From Nephrocerus scutellatus (Eukaryota > Arthropoda > Insecta > Diptera > Pipunculidae): DNA of 64,000 bases. The translations under genes and the position numbers were made by a program. Positions within the stretch are counted from its first letter, which is position 1, and each line of letters opens with the position of its first letter. The notes under the pieces were generated by a model. It saw only the letters and a list, made by a program, of their open reading frames with translations, did no database searches and was not told the origin of the DNA. The DNA lies in the NCBI GenBank assembly GCA_947095585.1, contig OX352761.1:132524277-132588276 (forward strand). Direction: 5' to 3'. Positions 58,901 to 61,633 of this stretch are shown here, in pieces.

Positions 58901-61633
58901 GCCATGAATCAGAGTCAACCAGTGAATCTAATTCCAACTTTTCAGTATCCACACTTCGTGGGACATGCTACCGATATGTCACAGATGCCAGAGAAGATAG
59001 AACTGTGGGATCATCATGAGAAGCACGTAAGTTTAGTTTTTTTTATTGATTTTTTCTTAAGTGAAACTTCTTTAGGCACGTTGAGAGTAAATTTTTAAAG
59101 CTCGAGCCTTGGAATGGTTTTGCTTTCGTATCGTCACTTTTTGCAATAACGTTTTGCTTATTATAATAAAAAATAATTATAGTTTTTTTTAAAGCAGATG
59201 AGGGAGAGAACAAATAATAAAAACTAAAAAAGATAAGCGTGTTTCAATTCTCAATTTAAGACGAAAATTGCGAGTTTTTCATCTTTTCAGATGCAAATGC
59301 CATTTAATTTAAGATTCGCTTGGACGACAGAAGACAGAATTGGGTTTTCGAAGCGTTAAGTTCTACTCACCATTTTAATATGCTGTCCAGGTCAGAATTT
59401 AACGTGCTTAACATATATAAACAAAAACCCAGCAAAGGTGAATGTTAAACTGCTCCCCCATCTCCTTGAGAGATGATCGGTAGTCTAGAGTTACAATAGA
59501 GCTCGTAGAGACTGCGCATTTCGCAGCTAGCTCCACGCTTCCAGGTTGTGCATTGCTGCCTCCTGCACCTCAGAACACTTAATGTGACAGATATTCGTTC
59601 GTACTCTTACAGTTACTAGAGTTTTAAACGATCTCAACGCTCACAAATCCGCTGGGCCAGATGGTATTTACCCAATAGTTTTGAAGAGGTGTTATTCCAA
59701 GTTGGCATTACCATGGCGTAAGTTTTTCCATCTATCCTATTATTTTGGACTCTTCCCGAGAAGTTGGAAAACAGCCTTTGTCCAGCCCATACCCAAAAAA
59801 GGCCACTCCGGCGCTCTTTATAATTTTAATTATTTATTAATGATATCTTGTCTATTACTTCGAATCCAATTCACCCTTTCGCTAATGACAGCACTCTCAG
59901 CTTCTCATATAAGTTTGAGGAACGTCCATCCACTTCTCATGTGGAACTCAAACAACTACGTATGTTAAGCACGTTAAATTCTGACCTGGACAGCATATTT
60001 AAATGGGGAGAAAACAATCGAGTAGAATTTAACGCTTCCAAAACCCAATGCTGTCTGTAGTCATCCAAGCGAATCTTAAATCCAATGCCATTATCCATGA
60101 ATGGCACTCGCATCGATAAAACTGAAAAACGCGCAATTCTCGGTATGTGCATTAACGACAAGCTTCGTTGAAATGCTGTGAAATGTTTAGGTTTCCTAGC
60201 CCGGTGCAAGACATATTTCAATCCCTCTGATCTGGCTACTATCTATAAGGCTTTTATTCGCCTTAAACTTGAGTACAATTGCCATATCTGGTCTGGTGCG
60301 CCTAAAACTAACTTGCATCAGCGAGATAGAATACAAAAACGCACCATAAAACTTATCGGTGACGCAAATATAGCGAAATCAATAGATTCGCTTGAATACC
60401 GCGGGAACGTTTCCTGCTTGTCTATGTTTTATCGTTTCTTCCACGAGCGATGCTTAAGAGAAATAGCCAGTTGCATGCCACCTCTCCTTGAATTCAACCG
60501 CAATATTCGTGGCGCTTTAAATGCTCATCAGTTTACCCTTAAGCCCATCTTCGGTCGCACAATTCAACCTCACATCCTCATAGACATCTCATCTCCTGTT
60601 TTCTACTCCTTTTCCACAGCGTAGGCGCCAAGCATAAAGCCGAGCATTATAAGGGTGCGAACACTTTTATGCGTGAGCGAATTATATAAAAAAAAAAGTT
60701 GCACTTGCCAATGTAGAGGGCGTGCAGCATAGTAGTGCTGACGTCAGCGAAATAATGAATCGGATTAAAAGTAGCGGACAGGAGATCATTAATGAAAATG
60801 AGGAAAATTGTCGGGGAAAAAACAGAGCATTGGGGAGCACCGCCGTTTTTGCGGTGAACACTGGTTTTGAAACCGCCCGATACGACCTGGATTGAACGGT
60901 CAGCTAGGTAGTTACTACTCCAAACAACCAGGGTCTGATCAATTCCATAGGCAATTTTTTTGAACAAAAGAGTTTGTTGCAAGACTCTGTCTAATGAATT
61001 GGATATATCGACTGCAAGAACTTTGCTTTCACCAAATTTGTGAATAGACTGGTTCCACTTTTCAGTGAGATATGCCTTCGAAAACCATACTGCACAAAGG
61101 ATTTCGTGCTATTCAAGGTGTTGCATAAGCTTAAGATTGATCAGCGTTTCAATGACCTTAGAAAGTATGGATGTTAGCGCAATTGGTCGGTACGAGGAAA
61201 GAGAGGACGGTTCGCCTTTTTAGGAACGGGCTAGAAAAAGGCTTTTTCCAACTCCTTGGGAAGACTCCAGAGGAATAAGAAAAATGAAAAAACCTTCGCA
61301 GAGGTAATGCCAGTGTTGTACAACACCTCTTCCAAACAATTCTTTGTCCCTGTTTCATTAAAAATTAAAGCTTCTTGATATATTTTTTATATTGTAGTAA
61401 GCAACAAGAACAATTTTAGCCTTAAGTTTATTACGTGAAATAACGAGAAAAAAATGATAATAATAATATATCAATGAATGAATTTAAGAGGTAAAATATG
61501 CATAGGTCTTTCTTTATTTGCCAAAGAAATTTCACTTGACTTACGCGCTCCTCTCTTTCCAAACTGTGTGTTTTATTACATTTAATTCCAATTTTCTTTT
61601 TTGCAGACATGGCCATCAAATTGGACAAATTAA
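9424..61633 (+). CDS. mask: mask: multiple ankyrin repeats, single KH domain (17 coding exons)
   Basis: Large cytoplasmic/nuclear scaffold; the Drosophila protein (human ANKHD1/ANKRD17) modifies receptor-tyrosine-kinase signalling and is a cofactor of Yorkie-Scalloped in the Hippo pathway. Join: 9424-10920, 21572-21827, 21918-22020, 22110-22269, 33061-33360, 33620-35512, 35576-35705, 45672-46123, 46201-46529, 46596-47458, 47519-47730, 49506-49781, 49848-50618, 52630-52930, 52986-58801, 58865-59026, 61607-61633. Phases agree throughout; total 13,548 nt, about 4,515 residues, against roughly 4,000 in Drosophila. Order: low-complexity N-terminus; acidic tract; 15 ankyrin repeats (about 624-1110); acidic and Gln-rich middle; 10 ankyrin repeats (about 2547-2878); basic/acidic linker; KH domain (about 3383-3459); Gln/Ser/Asn-rich tail. 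An in-frame TAA at 9418-9420 sits two codons before the chosen ATG. Least certain join: exon 11 to 12 (GC donor). Confidence 0.95.
11104..11567. mobile_element. 464-bp nonautonomous inverted-repeat element
   Basis: Bounded by perfect 14-bp terminal inverted repeats, TACTACGTTTACAT at 11104-11117 and its reverse complement at 11554-11567. Encodes no protein. The flanks on both sides are copies of each other (11041-11103 and 11568-11632, sharing CGTATCCAAAACCATACCC.CGGGTAAGC-type text), so it sits inside or beside a duplicated unit. DNA-transposon superfamily not assigned. Confidence 0.75.
12057..12735 (+). pseudogene. pogo/Tigger-type transposase remnant
   Basis: Decayed transposase of the Tc1/mariner pogo-Tigger (CENP-B/Jerky-like) group. 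It begins MSRKNISNGKVIKKQRKT with the CENP-B-type helix-turn-helix text GEKAVEIAKALGL...TIKDRDGNKIREAA after a frameshift near 12155. After a gap it shows YSTKQVFNVDGTGLFWKRL and GFKSRKHLILGGNANG, the block holding the first catalytic Asp; the usual NVDETGL reads NVDGTGL here. Several stops and frameshifts; the C-terminal half is missing and the next repeat follows directly. Confidence 0.82.
12760..12990 (+). repeat. dispersed repeat, inverted copy at 32365-32610
   Basis: Text GCAAACTGT.C..GGGTA.GGTTT.ATTTTGCGTTT and CAATCGAC.GGTAA.GTTTC.TTTACTCAGCAAG recurs on the minus strand at 32365-32610. Short pieces with the same pattern occur near 5595-5650, 11845-11870 and 36596-36640. Nature unknown. 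Confidence 0.6.
13030..15100 (+). pseudogene. RTE-like LINE remnant (endonuclease + reverse transcriptase)
   Basis: Decayed non-LTR retrotransposon of the endonuclease-RT type often annotated as craniofacial-development-protein-2-like. Visible blocks: endonuclease NVHAPTEDSPDDDKEEFFESVER and [41 protein letters not shown]; fragments of the catalytic region near 14270-14330; then STVAADKSMEKEKRARLLKANKAYYSLSRIFKSRNL and the C-terminal RLRWARHIARISEVDPTRKVL and DRWRDFAEGQHRTPVQ. Many frameshifts; the middle of the endonuclease and part of the RT are deleted. A second copy is at 24470-26375. Confidence 0.85.
15095..15215 (+). repeat. dispersed repeat shared with 2510-2665
   Basis: Follows immediately on the C-terminal coding text of the RTE-like LINE. 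It may be that element's 3' UTR or a separate repeat. Confidence 0.5.
16204..16749. repeat. foldback hairpin element (long inverted repeat)
   Basis: Left arm 16204-16410 and right arm 16561-16749 are imperfect reverse complements across about 190-205 bp, separated by a loop of about 150 bp. Matching landmarks are TTAAGCT/AGCTTAA at the tips, CAAATATCTCGGA, AATCATTC.GC, GGAAATACATTAGTG, GGCTGGGG.TAACTTTT, ATTGCAGATTT and CTACGGCTAAAA at the inner edge. No coding frame. Could be a foldback/MITE-type element or an inverted duplication. Confidence 0.8.
17200..17480 (+). repeat. two diverged tandem units of about 140 bp
   Basis: Both halves follow the pattern 'TTTTTAACCACCT ... TTGAAATT.TGTGA ... 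ATAT.CCGC.T.TGACGC.TGTC.CG...CGCGTGT'. The second half runs into Rep-A. Confidence 0.5.
17490..17870 (+). repeat. Rep-A family copy (partial)
   Basis: Has both internal modules: AATCTTGTGATCAATTTTTAA, CACACATGTGTATCTCC, GACAACACTTTCTATTAA, CTCCCATACAAATATTTTAC, then a second round with GGACAATACTTTTTGTAAAAA and GATCGGGCC. It ends with AATTTACAAGAAAACTTTTAATTTTTATGGGCTGTTTTTTTT. The 5' TGCCCGTGGC segment is missing. Confidence 0.75.
19945..20115 (-). repeat. Rep-A family fragment (reverse)
   Basis: Reverse-strand fragment of the 5' part: GAAAGTGTTGTC.CCGGAAATACACATGTGTGCAAA, AAATCGGGCTTTGGGAAGTGGGTTAAAAATT, ATCGCAAGATT, and the end GTTAATATAGGGAATTTAAAAA. Confidence 0.7.
21572..21827 (+). CDS. 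mask: mask exon 2 (acidic tract 1)
   Basis: Begins DDIPESDPDSCGN and continues as a run of about 45 Asp/Glu residues, then EELQDPNEVSGNFLLESATDPSRNLTALFEAA. Donor GCG.G|GTAAGT, phase 1. The GA(T/C)-GA(G/A) codon run is also a simple-sequence repeat, which explains the long open frames on the other strand. Confidence 0.9.
21918..22020 (+). CDS. mask: mask exon 3
   Basis: Encodes NEKAPALRHATHAIDETKQALTKMRCANSPRDK. Acceptor TTTTTGTAG, donor AC|GTAAGT (phase 2). It lies between the acidic tract and the first ankyrin repeat and matches the Drosophila protein in position and style. Confidence 0.88.
22110..22269 (+). CDS. mask: mask exon 4 (start of ankyrin array 1)
   Basis: Encodes IFSRTLIAACTDNDVNTVRRLLGKGNV and DDGESLLSMACSAGYYELAQ, the first and most of the second ankyrin repeat. 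Acceptor TTTATTAG, donor CAG|GTATAA (phase 0). Confidence 0.92.
22355..22600 (+). repeat. Rep-A, 5' part, interrupted by a LINE fragment
   Basis: Begins AATTCTCTAAATTAACTTCGCGTGCTCGTG with GGCTGGCTG repeats and runs to CACATGTGTATCTCTGAT, where the reverse LINE fragment begins. The remainder of the copy resumes at 23325 (GATCGGGTGATCAGGGGCTC) and ends near 23450 with AGAATTTATATGAAAATTTTTATGGGTGG. Confidence 0.7.
22600..23325 (-). pseudogene. CR1/Jockey-like LINE fragment (3' part of RT)
   Basis: Reverse-strand copy of the element seen forward at 59440-60630, covering the region after the RT core to the 3' end (GGGTGCGAA followed by an A-run on the minus strand). Broken by stops. Inserted into a Rep-A copy, so it is younger than that copy. 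Confidence 0.8.
23325..23450 (+). repeat. Rep-A, 3' part of interrupted copy
   Basis: Continuation of the copy starting at 22355. Shows GATCGGGTGATCAGGGGCTC, TATCCCCGATTACAGAATTTATATG and the terminal TTTTTATGGGTGG. Confidence 0.65.
24470..25440 (+). pseudogene. RTE-like LINE, endonuclease part
   Basis: Endonuclease domain remnant: FLWNVRSLCRALAAHQLNDT, LSKYNAGITAIQEM, GFLVSKRMKPTVVGFKAINELLCTVRVRGGFKNISFVNVYAPTEPDDEKEE, VKIILCDMNAKIG, then NQIDHVLIDRRHNPNLMTVQTYRGVKIDSDHYIVG. It has the order and motifs (GDMNAK-type, IDHVLIDRR, DSDH) of an apurinic-like endonuclease, with frameshifts and stops. Better preserved than the copy at 13030. Confidence 0.85.
25614..25791 (+). repeat. tandem duplication, period about 103 bp
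   Basis: TTTGTTTACCCAGAA, TAAAAACATGCG.GACGA and TAATCCTAGTAG.GGCAT occur twice, at 25614-25692 and 25717-25791. Part of an insertion of about 570 bp between the endonuclease and RT parts of the RTE-like LINE. Confidence 0.65.
26010..26375 (+). pseudogene. RTE-like LINE, RT C-terminal part
   Basis: Continues the element of 24470-25440 after an insertion. Shows ADDIDIVG-related text, then GSTVSADNSLEPEIRAL, KAKRAFYSMSRLFKLRNLTITSKLLVYKKMVIPV. Same order as the copy at 14280-14700. Ends where a reverse CR1-like LINE begins. Confidence 0.78.
26385..27195 (-). pseudogene. CR1/Jockey-like LINE fragment
   Basis: Reverse-strand copy of the same family as 59440-60630 and 60670-61370, running from the RT core (text encoding PGALSG-type loop near 26850) to the region after it. 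Matches in the reverse direction include the TGGAACTCAATCAACTACGT and CGATCAAGTAGAATTTAACG types of text. No intact frame. Confidence 0.78.
27196..27570 (-). pseudogene. mariner transposase remnant 1
   Basis: Read on the minus strand: KKCLKKYDRSTSKHVYNIVTGDEFRIYAYEPETK, the mariner motif 'NIVTGDEXWIYxYEPETK' with the first catalytic Asp. Further on (27200-27300 region), after a gap, comes degraded ILPHHDNA-type text. Broken by stops and deletions. Abuts the LINE fragment. Confidence 0.8.
27801..28349 (+). repeat. Rep-A unit 1 of a three-unit tandem
   Basis: Starts TAAATTCTCTATATTAACTTC, then a (GGCT/GACT)n run (27832-27892) and both internal modules. A (GT)n run lies at 28265-28287, then AGAGAATTTA (28298-28307) and the tail ATGAAAATTTTTAATTTTTATGGG. 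Shorter than unit 2 because of an internal deletion. Confidence 0.85.
28350..29223 (+). repeat. Rep-A unit 2 (full length, about 840 bp plus tail)
   Basis: Bounded by TAAATTCTCT (28350-28359) and AGAGAATTTA (29181-29190), 841 bp, followed by the usual T-rich tail. An inverted copy of nearly the same length (42681-43516, 836 bp) shares both ends and the whole interior, including a (GA)n run after GGTGGCGGTGGAGAG. Contains no open frame that is kept between copies. Confidence 0.88.
29224..29560 (+). repeat. Rep-A unit 3 (truncated by SINE)
   Basis: Starts TAAATTCTCTATATTAACTTCACTTGCCCGTGGC and keeps both internal modules up to CGTGGGGCCCGATCACATTTTTTTTAAATA. It then stops where the SINE begins. 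Confidence 0.82.
29565..29833 (+). mobile_element. tRNA-derived SINE, 5'-truncated copy
   Basis: Matches the full-length SINE at 47913-48208. Keeps the tRNA B box GGTTCGAATCC (29592-29602), the body (GTGTCCCACCT.TCGCGAA, AATAACTTGTCA..GAAAGCTTCTCAATT, TAAATTGTAGGTCCCTTCCATTTG) and the end AGGCCTTGGACCGCA, GCGCCGAATATTATT. The A-box half is missing. Confidence 0.85.
30040..30395 (+). repeat. dispersed repeat; inverted copy at 38490-38810
   Basis: Shares with the reverse of 38490-38810: TTTCTCCGAT, GATAAATCCGATA-type, CTGATACTAA, CATAGTAGTCGA(C/T)ATGTCT, ACAGAA.AT.TT and TCTGATC/ATCTG blocks. Each copy is about 310-350 bp and non-coding, about 8.4 kb apart and in different mask introns (4 and 7). 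Confidence 0.75.
31590..31860 (+). repeat. Rep-A family fragment
   Basis: Starts TAAATTTTCTATATTAACTTCGGGTGCCCGTGGCTGGCTGG, then GACAACACTTTCTATTAAAATTA, GGTCGCGGGGTCAGGGGCCTTCC and GCATCAGATAATTTCATACTA with CTGTGTGCGTTGTGCTG. The second module is deleted. Confidence 0.8.
32365..32610 (-). repeat. dispersed repeat, inverted copy of 12760-12990
   Basis: Reverse-strand match to the intron 1 repeat: CTTGCTGAGTAAATGAAACGTTACCTGTCGATTG, then AACGCAAAATCAAACCGTACCCC.GGTACAGTTTGCAAATG. Family unknown. Confidence 0.6.
32778..32905. mobile_element. small inverted-repeat element (128 bp), copy 1
   Basis: Ends ATTTTATTT...CTCGGCAAATAAAAT. The interior GGAATTCG.ATGTCAAAACC and AGCCAAACAGCAGGTTTTC and AATTCCAAAGAAGGAATTCG is nearly identical to 40307-40425. 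MITE-like. Confidence 0.75.
33061..33360 (+). CDS. mask: mask exon 5 (ankyrin repeats 2-5)
   Basis: Encodes VLLAMSAAQVEDKGQKDCTP and three full ankyrin repeats (TPLMEAASAGHLDIVKLLL and two more). Acceptor TTATTTAG, donor AAG|GTAAGT, phase 0. Near-identical to the Drosophila protein. Confidence 0.95.
33620..35512 (+). CDS. mask: mask exon 6 (ankyrin repeats 5-15 and Gln/Asn-rich linker)
   Basis: Encodes VLLEYGAGINTHSNEFKESALTLACYKGH and ten more ankyrin repeats up to TMLIEAAKGGHTRVVELLFKY. A Gln-rich segment LQQQKQLQQQLQQQLQQLSAPPGLHEVSEA follows. The exon then has SLNAQQQEALIAKSRLFHLQ, a region rich in Asn/Ser/Ala, and the basic EKQRRRRIIIQEFQR. Acceptor CTAAAAG, donor CGG|GTAATA (phase 0). 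The next in-frame codons are stops, supporting the donor. Confidence 0.94.
35576..35705 (+). CDS. mask: mask exon 7
   Basis: Encodes NIQIVRENKVISSPPPSMF and FIDSINETDEGGNSINQNVAS. Joined to exon 6 through a 63-nt intron. Donor A.G|GTAATA, phase 1, fits exon 8. No domain recognised. Confidence 0.82.
35795..35962 (+). mobile_element. tRNA-derived SINE, 3' half
   Basis: 5'-truncated copy: CGAGAGTAATAATTTGTCACGGAAAG, TAAATTGTAGGTCCCTTCC, TGTGTGCAAAAATATACATGC, CTAGGCCTTGGACCGCAAC, CGCCGAATAATATTATTATTA. Preceded by (TA)n and followed by the AAAAGACC repeat. Confidence 0.82.
35968..36600 (+). repeat. degenerate AAAAGACC-type minisatellite (about 630 bp)
   Basis: About 55 loosely repeated 10-12 nt units of the form (C)CAAAAGACC(C/Y), with variants CAAAATACC and AAAAGATCCC. 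The strand is almost free of G outside the GA step and poor in T. It starts right after the SINE tail. Open frames rich in Lys/Pro/Thr across it are by-products of the repeat. Confidence 0.85.
36826..37416. mobile_element. possible inverted-repeat element
   Basis: Left end TCAGACGATGAACCTGTTCGC and CGCGAACATGTTGT; right end ACAACATGTTACGGCACAC followed by GTCCATCGTCTGA, an imperfect reverse complement. A further copy of the end motif (CTCAGACGATGAACATGTTCG) lies inside near 37258. No coding frame. Boundaries uncertain. Confidence 0.45.
38490..38810 (-). repeat. dispersed repeat; inverted copy of 30040-30395
   Basis: Reverse-orientation copy with ATCGGAGAAACCGGAGAAAA, CGATAAATCCGATAC, TTTTAGTATCAGAGAAAAAT, CTCCATAGTAGTCGATATGTC and CATATTCTGTATA. 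Non-coding. Confidence 0.75.
40307..40425. mobile_element. small inverted-repeat element (119 bp), copy 2
   Basis: Terminal inverted repeats ATTTTATTTACCGAG (40307-40321) and CTCGGCAAATAAAAT (40411-40425), matching at 14 of 15 positions. The interior is nearly identical to 32778-32905. The better-preserved copy of a MITE-like family. Confidence 0.8.
40647..40925 (+). repeat. Rep-A family fragment (internally deleted)
   Basis: TTAAATTCTCTACATTAACTTCGC at the start, then GGGTCGGGGGGCTCCC.TACAAATTTTT, GCATCGGATGATTTCATACTA, CTGTGTGC..TGTGCGCTGTGTGC, and an end near AAAATTTTTATGGGTTTC. Confidence 0.75.
41252..41392 (-). other. unidentified 46-codon antisense frame
   Basis: Starts MEHPRKKGKRDYPCRDEGSW and ends NVSISGSIENK. 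A second antisense stretch (41650-41494) reads LRNRWLTKWDKSSTSKSKEQ and ends VTDNELP before a stop. Their amino-acid make-up looks more coding-like than the surroundings, but I do not recognise a family. They could be pieces of a decayed transposon or two parts of a small nested gene. Confidence 0.25.
41766..42620 (+). pseudogene. Jockey/CR1-like LINE remnant (endonuclease end to RT start)
   Basis: Shows PTRIDKESTTCIDHVLDIIR (the endonuclease C-terminal 'STCIDHI' motif). Then come RTFLDVNSLCDSLGAESWNSVLDSSDPSSAYSEFG (typical LINE linker), VLKAKGSVGADGI (the 'K.SGPDGI' start of RT) and HIFNLCFERGVFPD. Each block is in a different frame and stops are frequent. The RT core is absent; Rep-A follows. 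Confidence 0.8.
42645..43525 (-). repeat. Rep-A, full-length reverse copy
   Basis: Ends TAAATTCTCT (42681-42690) and AGAGAATTTA (43507-43516), 836 bp apart. The interior is the reverse complement of unit 28350-29223 throughout, including the (GA)n run (here CTCTCTCTCTC), GCATCAGATA.TGTCG-type text and the GGCTGGCTGG.TGG segment near the TATATTAAC end. Read on the minus strand it starts with T8 before AAATTCTCT. Confidence 0.88.
43610..44060 (+). pseudogene. LINE fragment, RT C-terminus (plus strand)
   Basis: ISVIRPTFLYGVMVRWTALDKAINRDKLSKVQRLACLCMN matches the C-terminal RT/RNase H-proximal region of fly I/R1/Jockey-type LINEs. Then comes HSFILNSFRAPPGDIDYTIPQLHF in another frame. No intact frame. 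Confidence 0.75.
44400..45400 (-). pseudogene. LINE fragment, RT C-terminus and zinc-knuckle-like end (minus strand)
   Basis: Minus-strand frames, in order: LGVIFENLLTF.. with NSRNRVLRALTGIAWGKDKEVL, IFNYAAPIWTSFLSDTQWNN and ALRIATGCHSITNPDHLHGE, TSMLPVRQHNELLSNQFLLA, then CPDCNQGTHTTNHLFLCPIHPTDL and DLWSHPVGAATFLGLP. This is the C-terminal module of Loa/I/Jockey-group fly LINEs. Broken between frames, but long stretches are open, so it is one of the younger elements here. It converges on the plus-strand fragment at 43610-44060. Confidence 0.85.
45672..46123 (+). CDS. mask: mask exon 8
   Basis: After acceptor CAAATTCAG, encodes NCALPFILGKPGGGGGGGVVGCGGG, a Ser/Ala/Thr-rich stretch, KVKPVSKKDNKNLRKAAFPSLPLLQQNQMVSIYNNL. 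Donor TTG|GTGGGT; the nearby GTAAAC donor would break the frame. Phase 1 in, 0 out. A (GGA/GGN)n run encodes the Gly stretch. Confidence 0.85.
46201..46529 (+). CDS. mask: mask exon 9
   Basis: Encodes PLLLTPEPNKINSIQTQQTL, MNRVVMAAQQMDNNNKCLSS and QALHDALEAACCQTASTTIKDL. Acceptor TATTTTAG, donor AAG|GTAAGA, phase 2. No domain recognised. Confidence 0.86.
46596..47458 (+). CDS. mask: mask exon 10 (acidic tract 2)
   Basis: Encodes GSSESINSVGSSSAAIIGSS, EMNTQMKMLQLVAAQIPNHP, IQKAIRRFFDDQPKSPTGSP, then an uninterrupted Asp/Glu/Asn run of about 60 residues (47030-47227). KLSHRLENLILSNVSLKPDD and ITQALCDFRPDLNGSDLVHV follow. Acceptor GTTTCAG. The donor AAT|GTACGA starts a 60-nt intron. Confidence 0.88.
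47459..47518 (+). other. mask: mask intron 10 (60 nt, in frame, stop-free)
   Basis: GTACGA to CTTTTTAG. Its length is a multiple of three and it has no stop; retention would add about 20 mostly hydrophobic residues (TIEFSLVLYQ..). The T-rich 3' end, size and hydrophobic translation unlike the acidic neighbours all favour an intron. Confidence 0.75.
47519..47730 (+). CDS. mask: mask exon 11
   Basis: Encodes NFAQHDENFRLYDNPDEDTL, DDCEIYPALDETLDHFNNED and VEMDEIFQVIHNVNDPSLQ. The best phase-0 exit is CAG|GCAAGT, a GC donor; the weak alternative TTT|GTAATT at 47779 would add 16 residues. Confidence 0.82.
47903..48218 (+). mobile_element. full-length tRNA-derived SINE with target-site duplication
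   Basis: A perfect 10-bp duplication GTAGGTAGTG (47903-47912 and 48209-48218) flanks a 296-bp element. The 5' part is tRNA-like: GGGCGCCG start, A box TGGCTCAGTGG (47923-47933) and B box GGTTCGAATCC (47974-47984), an internal Pol III promoter. The body has GTGTCCCACCTCTCGCGAAAG, GAAAGCTTCTCAATTCGCCG and AAATTGTAGGTCCCTCC, and the 3' end is GCGCCGATATTATTATTA. Encodes nothing. Two truncated copies are at 29565-29833 and 35795-35962. Confidence 0.92.
48325..49140 (-). pseudogene. mariner transposase remnant 2
   Basis: Minus strand, N- to C-terminal: MNKIEQRV (about 49050), NEINTELLDVYGDS-like text, REIVEAVGIS and the main block VHFITVDEHGAITTIQRQRN, LKRPHFTKKKVLFHQDNAPA, HKSAVTMNLHELRYELVPWP. 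HQDNAPAH holds the second catalytic Asp of mariner. PPYSPDLAPSD is degraded to PYYLYRLMVKD. Stops and a central deletion make it non-functional. Its sequence is unlike remnant 1 at 27196-27570. Confidence 0.85.
49506..49781 (+). CDS. mask: mask exon 12
   Basis: Encodes ELTSNLNCAELTDFGINSIC, KTRWNGNWGQSPKWTSQDHL, and a Gln-rich end QRQANQLLLDYQLQQQLQQR and FEADELLIRDQLQ. Acceptor TTCATAG, donor CAA|GTAAGT, phase 0 at both ends. Only phase 0 keeps it open, which constrains the previous donor. Confidence 0.86.
49848..50618 (+). CDS. mask: mask exon 13 (Gln-rich)
   Basis: 257 residues, about 45 percent Gln, with Q runs up to about nine, HHHHHHH and repeated LQQQ/HQQ. Starts NQQQQTTLSLIPIGHDNVVA, ends SCVQHAQ before donor CAG|GTTAGT. 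Acceptor AAAAGCAG. CAA and CAG are mixed within runs. The overlapping Asn/Tyr-rich frame is a shadow. Confidence 0.87.
50619..52629 (+). other. mask: mask intron 13 (2.0 kb)
   Basis: Contains 51095-51180 and 51650-51785, which resemble the repeat text near 20335-20560 (TATTATAAA..., CTGTCTGTCTG/ACAGACAGACAG, CCCGAGTTCG). The motif ACTTCTTTTTACTATGTAAA (51759-51778) also occurs at 29836. A 128-codon open frame at 51803-52189 is unidentified and probably chance. No gene recognised. Confidence 0.7.
52630..52930 (+). CDS. mask: mask exon 14
   Basis: Encodes QVQVATQTQPSVAGGVIGTD, FCPSLPNPIDMNIGVCTVSS, a short Q run, and AGVAKKAIDKASRKERNRYS. Acceptor ACAATAG, donor CAAG|GTTAGT (phase 1). The basic KASRKER segment lies just before the second ankyrin array. 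Confidence 0.86.
52986..58801 (+). CDS. mask: mask exon 15 (ankyrin array 2, KH domain, Gln-rich tail)
   Basis: Largest exon, 1,939 codons. Begins NTTTQQQPYQQAVTTTLDKT; ten ankyrin repeats from TALTLACAGGHEELVELL to SCLMAAFRKGHTKVVKWMV (about 53080-54070). A helical basic stretch follows (EELDMERNREETRRAAAARR, KKKKKMEKKEEKRR), then acidic and His-rich runs (EEEEEEE, NNHHNHHHNHHHQH) and a Lys-rich part. The KH domain is at 55583-55818. The tail is Ser/Thr/Asn-rich with Q runs up to about 20 near 58000-58045 and 58340-58425, Ala runs near 58560-58600, and PWLMEKPQ. Donor CAC|GTAAGT, phase 0. Confidence 0.95.
55583..55818 (+). other. mask: KH domain of Mask (single RNA-binding domain)
   Basis: TCKKVQVPVNAISRVIGRAG, SNINAIRATTGAHIEVEKQG, SERSITIKGLTDATKQAHVL, IKDPDVDIL: a type I KH fold with the GxxG loop read as GRAG, residues about 3383-3459. 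Expected to bind single-stranded RNA or DNA. All core hydrophobic positions are kept. Confidence 0.93.
58802..58864 (+). other. mask: mask intron 15 (63 nt, in frame, stop-free)
   Basis: GTAAGT to CATTCAG. Reading through adds 21 residues (VSRRFNRLKNF..) without a stop. Strong donor and a CTCATTCTCCATTCAG acceptor favour splicing. Confidence 0.8.
58865..59026 (+). CDS. mask: mask exon 16
   Basis: Encodes MPMDYHSTIPPPAMNQSQPV, NLIPTFQYPHFVGHATDMSQ, MPEKIELWDHHEKH. Donor CAC|GTAAGT, phase 0. Conserved C-terminal segment of the Mask family. Confidence 0.9.
59266..59425 (-). pseudogene. CR1/Jockey-like LINE short fragment
   Basis: Reverse copy of about 160 bp matching 26545-26710 (AAGATTCGCTTGGA.GACA.AAGACAGAATTGGGTTT, ATATGCTG.CCAGGTCAGAATTTAACGT). 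It ends where the forward copy starts. Confidence 0.7.
59440..60695 (+). pseudogene. CR1/Jockey-like LINE copy (plus), RT core deleted
   Basis: VLNDLNAHKSAGPDGIYPIVLKR (RT start), ALPWRKFFHLSYYFGLFPRS, WKTAFVQPIPKKG; then a deletion jumps to LSLMTALSAS and LRMLSTLNSDLDSIFKWGEN. The C-terminal block is open for about 148 codons: LGFLARCKTYFNPSDLATIY, KAFIRLKLEYNCHIWSGAPK, RTIKLIGDANIAKSIDSLEY. It ends in an A-run (60686-60695) after GGGTGCGAACAC, the likely true 3' end. Confidence 0.85.
60698..61370 (-). pseudogene. CR1/Jockey-like LINE copy (minus), carries RT core
   Basis: Minus-strand text: RFFHFSYSSGVFPRSWKKPF at the N-terminal side, then QQTLLFKKIAYGIDQTLVVW, SSNYLADRSIQVVSGGF, GGAPQCSVFSPTIFLIFIND and FADVSTTML. 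The YADD-type catalytic motif reads FADV. It faces the plus-strand copy tail to tail and covers the RT core that copy lacks. Confidence 0.82.
61607..61633 (+). CDS. mask: mask exon 17 (C-terminus)
   Basis: Acceptor TTTTTTGCAG, then TWPSNWTN and stop TAA at 61631-61633. Phase 0 agrees with exon 16. Very short, so it rests on the strong acceptor, phase and family C-terminus. Confidence 0.78.
   Translation, partial: TWPSNWTN

Larger units (their letters stand above)
59027..61606 (+). other. mask: mask intron 16 (2.6 kb)
   Basis: Separates the last eight codons. Nearly filled by three pieces of one CR1-like LINE family (59266-59425 minus, 59440-60630 plus, 60670-61370 minus). Acceptor TTTTTTGCAG. 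Confidence 0.85.
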
